A stretch of 13,469 bases of DNA, taken from Candidatus Collierbacteria bacterium (lineage in GTDB: Bacteria; Patescibacteriota; Microgenomatia; UBA1400; MFAQ01). The stretch is taken from contig CAIQPO010000011.1 of the NCBI GenBank assembly GCA_903873735.1, forward strand, positions 1-13,469, written 5' to 3'. Every line of letters starts with the position of its first letter. Positions within the stretch are counted from its first letter, which is position 1. Positions 12,204 through 13,469 of the stretch are shown here, piece after piece. The translations under genes were made by a program, and so were the position numbers. The notes below the pieces were generated by a model, which saw only the letters and a program-made list of their open reading frames with translations, ran no database searches and was not told where the DNA came from.

Positions 12204-13233
12204 TTACTTTCTCCATTACTTCCGCTCTAATTTTTTCAATCAGTTCTGGTCGTTCTGCGAGTATTGCTTTAGCTGACTCTCTTCCTTGAGCTAGAGTTTG
12301 ACCTTCGTATTTTAGGAAAGCTCCTGCCTTTTCGACCACTTCACAGCTAATGGCGGTATCTAGCAGATCGCCAAGTTTACTGATCCCTCCTACATTTAAG
12401 ACATCAAACTCGGCAATTTTAAAGGGAGGGGCAACCTTATTTTTGACAATTTTTGCACGGTGGCGAGAACCAATAATTTCTTCACCTTCCTGGATATTGC
12501 CAATTTTCCTCATGTCGATACGGACAGAAGCGTAGAATTTGAGAGCTTTACCACCTGTAGTAACTTCAGGATTGCCAAACATCACTCCGATTTTTTCTCT
12601 TAGCTGATTAGTGAAGATAACTATGCATTTGCTTTTAGATATCGCGCCAGTGATTTTTCTTAGTGCTTGGCTCATCAATCTAGCCTGCAAACCCATGGAA
12701 GAGTCTCCCATCTCTCCTTCAATTTCAGACTTGGGAACAAGGGCAGCCACTGAATCCACCACGACCACATCCACACCGCCAGATCTAATAAGAGTTTCCG
12801 CAATCTCAAGTGCCTGTTCTCCATTGTCAGGCTGAGAGAGGAGTAGATTGTCCAGATCAACGCCAATGGTTTTGGCCCTTCCGGGGTCAATTGCATGTTC
12901 GGCGTCAATAAATGCAGCCACGCCACCTTGCTTTTGGGCCTCTGCAATGACGTGTAGGGCTACAGTGGTTTTTCCTGATGCTTCAGGCCCATAGATTTCG
13001 ACTATTCTACCTTTTGGAAATCCACCCACTCCGAGGGCCAGATCAAGACTAATAGCACCTGATGAGATGACTGGAATTTTTTCTGAAACTTTGTCGGATC
13101 CCATGCGCATAATAGCACCCTCGCCAAACTGCTTAGTGATTTGCTGCATGGCAATTTTGACGGCAGTAAGCCTGGCATTGTTGTCAGTGATTCTTTCTAC
13201 TTTTGGCGCTTCTTCCTTGGATTTCTTTGGCAT
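12178..13233 (-). CDS. recA: RecA recombinase
   Basis: Complete RecA, 351 residues, the DNA-dependent ATPase that pairs homologous DNA. Walker A is GPEASGKTT (82-90). FIDAEHAIDP (108-117) contains the catalytic Glu (E112). Walker B is VDVVVVDSVAAL (154-165). Loop L1 holds EGEMGDSSMGLQARLMSQAL (172-191), and L2 starts at FTNQLREKIGVMFGNPEVTT (207-226) with the allosteric Gln (Q210). GGKALKFYASVR (228-239) replaces the more usual GGNALKFYASVR. The C-terminus ends EKVNAKSAKPE and lacks the long acidic tail that restrains E. coli RecA, so the filament may nucleate more readily (inference). The ATG has no Shine-Dalgarno. A promoter lies 30 bases upstream, and recX overlaps the 3' end. Confidence 0.97.
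   Translation of the reverse strand: MPKKSKEEAPKVERITDNNARLTAVKIAMQQITKQFGEGAIMRMGSDKVSEKIPVISSGAISLDLALGVGGFPKGRIVEIYGPEASGKTTVALHVIAEAQKQGGVAAFIDAEHAIDPGRAKTIGVDLDNLLLSQPDNGEQALEIAETLIRSGGVDVVVVDSVAALVPKSEIEGEMGDSSMGLQARLMSQALRKITGAISKSKCIVIFTNQLREKIGVMFGNPEVTTGGKALKFYASVRIDMRKIGNIQEGEEIIGSRHRAKIVKNKVAPPFKIAEFDVLNVGGISKLGDLLDTAISCEVVEKAGAFLKYEGQTLAQGRESAKAILAERPELIEKIRAEVMEKVNAKSAKPE
12211..12214 (-). promoter_or_regulatory. Shine-Dalgarno of recX
   Basis: GGAG reads from 12214 to 12211, 7 bases before the recX ATG at 12203, inside the recA coding sequence. It fixes the recX start and is one of only two clear ribosome binding sites seen in the window. Confidence 0.6.
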
Positions 13234-13262
13234 TTTTTCGGGTATTTGGTAACTCTAGAGCC

Positions 13263-13290
13263 ATTATAGACTTTCGGGTTATTTTTGCAA
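13263..13290 (-). promoter_or_regulatory. Promoter of recA-recX
   Basis: TATAAT (13268-13263) matches the -10 consensus exactly. TTGCAA (13290-13285) is a fair -35 with a 16-base spacer. The predicted start near 13256 gives a leader of about 22 bases. An octamer ACCCGAAA occurs in the spacer (13279-13272) and again directly before the ATG (13243-13236), and a palindrome CTCTAGAG lies at 13253-13260 near the start site. These may be operator elements. Confidence 0.6.
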
Positions 13291-13316
13291 TACACTAATT
13301 TCTGAGACTGTATGTG

Positions 13317-13469
13317 TTATTGACACTTGGTCATGTCAGTAGTCCATCTAGCACCAGGAGTTGGGCAGCAGTATTTAACATTGCCACAAGTTTCAACTCT
13401 ACCAGCAGCATTACAAAGACTGTCGTTTGAGGTGCCATCGGCTTCTGGAGGTGTACAGCTTCTCAAGAC
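13317..13469 (-). CDS. Cysteine-rich, probably exported protein, C-terminal part
   Basis: The frame is open from the right edge to TAA at 13317-13319, giving 50 residues of a longer protein. Six cysteines stand at window-residues 5, 19, 28, 34, 35 and 49, with the segment VETCGNVKYCCPTP containing a CC pair, and a single Trp before the last Cys. The even count and regular spacing suggest disulfide-bonded structure outside the cytoplasm. Low charge and many Gly, Pro, Thr and Asn residues agree. I do not recognise the family. Some CPR genomes encode large exported proteins with Cys-rich repeats, and this could be the tail of one. It lies 83 bases upstream of recA in the same direction; recA has its own promoter, so co-transcription is uncertain. 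No strong terminator follows the stop. Confidence 0.6.
   Translation of the reverse strand, partial: VLRSCTPPEADGTSNDSLCNAAGRVETCGNVKYCCPTPGARWTTDMTKCQ

Noticed and set aside
13291..13316. Terminator after the cysteine-rich gene
   Set aside because: Only a 4-bp GTGT/ACAC stem is seen, without a T-run.
1..13469. UGA recoding, CRISPR arrays, insertion sequences, tRNA genes
   Set aside because: TGA ends several clear genes; no repeat-spacer array, transposase, terminal inverted repeats or tRNA cloverleaf was seen.

Overview
This window looks like a chromosomal segment of a Candidate Phyla Radiation (Patescibacteria) bacterium, most likely Microgenomates-like. The lineage call is an inference from gene content and style: compact genes with many short overlaps, short versions of universal proteins, a degenerate HTH-nucleotidyltransferase, a DUF5679 zinc ribbon, DUF3048 and DUF4446 proteins, and very few Shine-Dalgarno sequences. 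TGA is used as a normal stop codon (secD, the RNase Y gene and the first gene end with it), which argues against the UGA-recoded Gracilibacteria/Absconditabacteria. I see no mobile element, CRISPR array or tRNA gene.

Layout. (1) The 3' end of a tRNA nucleotidyltransferase-like gene runs rightward to 248 and overlaps the end of secF by 6 bases. (2) A leftward cluster from 5001 down to 243 encodes a DUF4446 membrane-anchored protein, a secreted DUF3048 (YerB-like) protein, an HTH-nucleotidyltransferase protein, an AbrB-like protein, SecD and SecF. (3) From a divergent spacer, a rightward pair (small basic membrane protein, DUF5679 zinc ribbon) ends in a bidirectional hairpin terminator at 5478-5514. 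(4) A leftward mechanosensitive-channel-like gene and the rightward RNase P RNA gene share a divergent promoter region at 6216-6310. (5) A leftward cluster from 9949 to 6624 encodes an HU-like protein, MiaB, MiaA and an AI-2E family membrane protein. (6) A leftward gene encodes RNase Y. (7) A leftward recA-recX pair overlaps by 26 bases. (8) The right edge holds the 3' end of a gene for a cysteine-rich, probably exported protein.

Functionally the window is mostly housekeeping: protein export (SecDF), tRNA maturation and modification (RNase P RNA, CCA-type enzyme, MiaA plus MiaB for ms2i6A37), mRNA decay (RNase Y), recombination (RecA/RecX) and chromosome architecture (HU).

The unusual points are structural. 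MiaB has no TRAM domain. RNase Y has no N-terminal membrane helix. The RNase P RNA appears to lack P18. The nucleotidyltransferase fold has lost its GS motif. Several first-in-operon genes have a -10 hexamer only 8-13 bases before the ATG, implying leaderless or nearly leaderless mRNAs, while clear Shine-Dalgarno sequences are found only at two internal genes. A perfect 8-bp inverted repeat frames the putative RNase Y promoter. I did not find convincing evidence of a new defence or mobile system.
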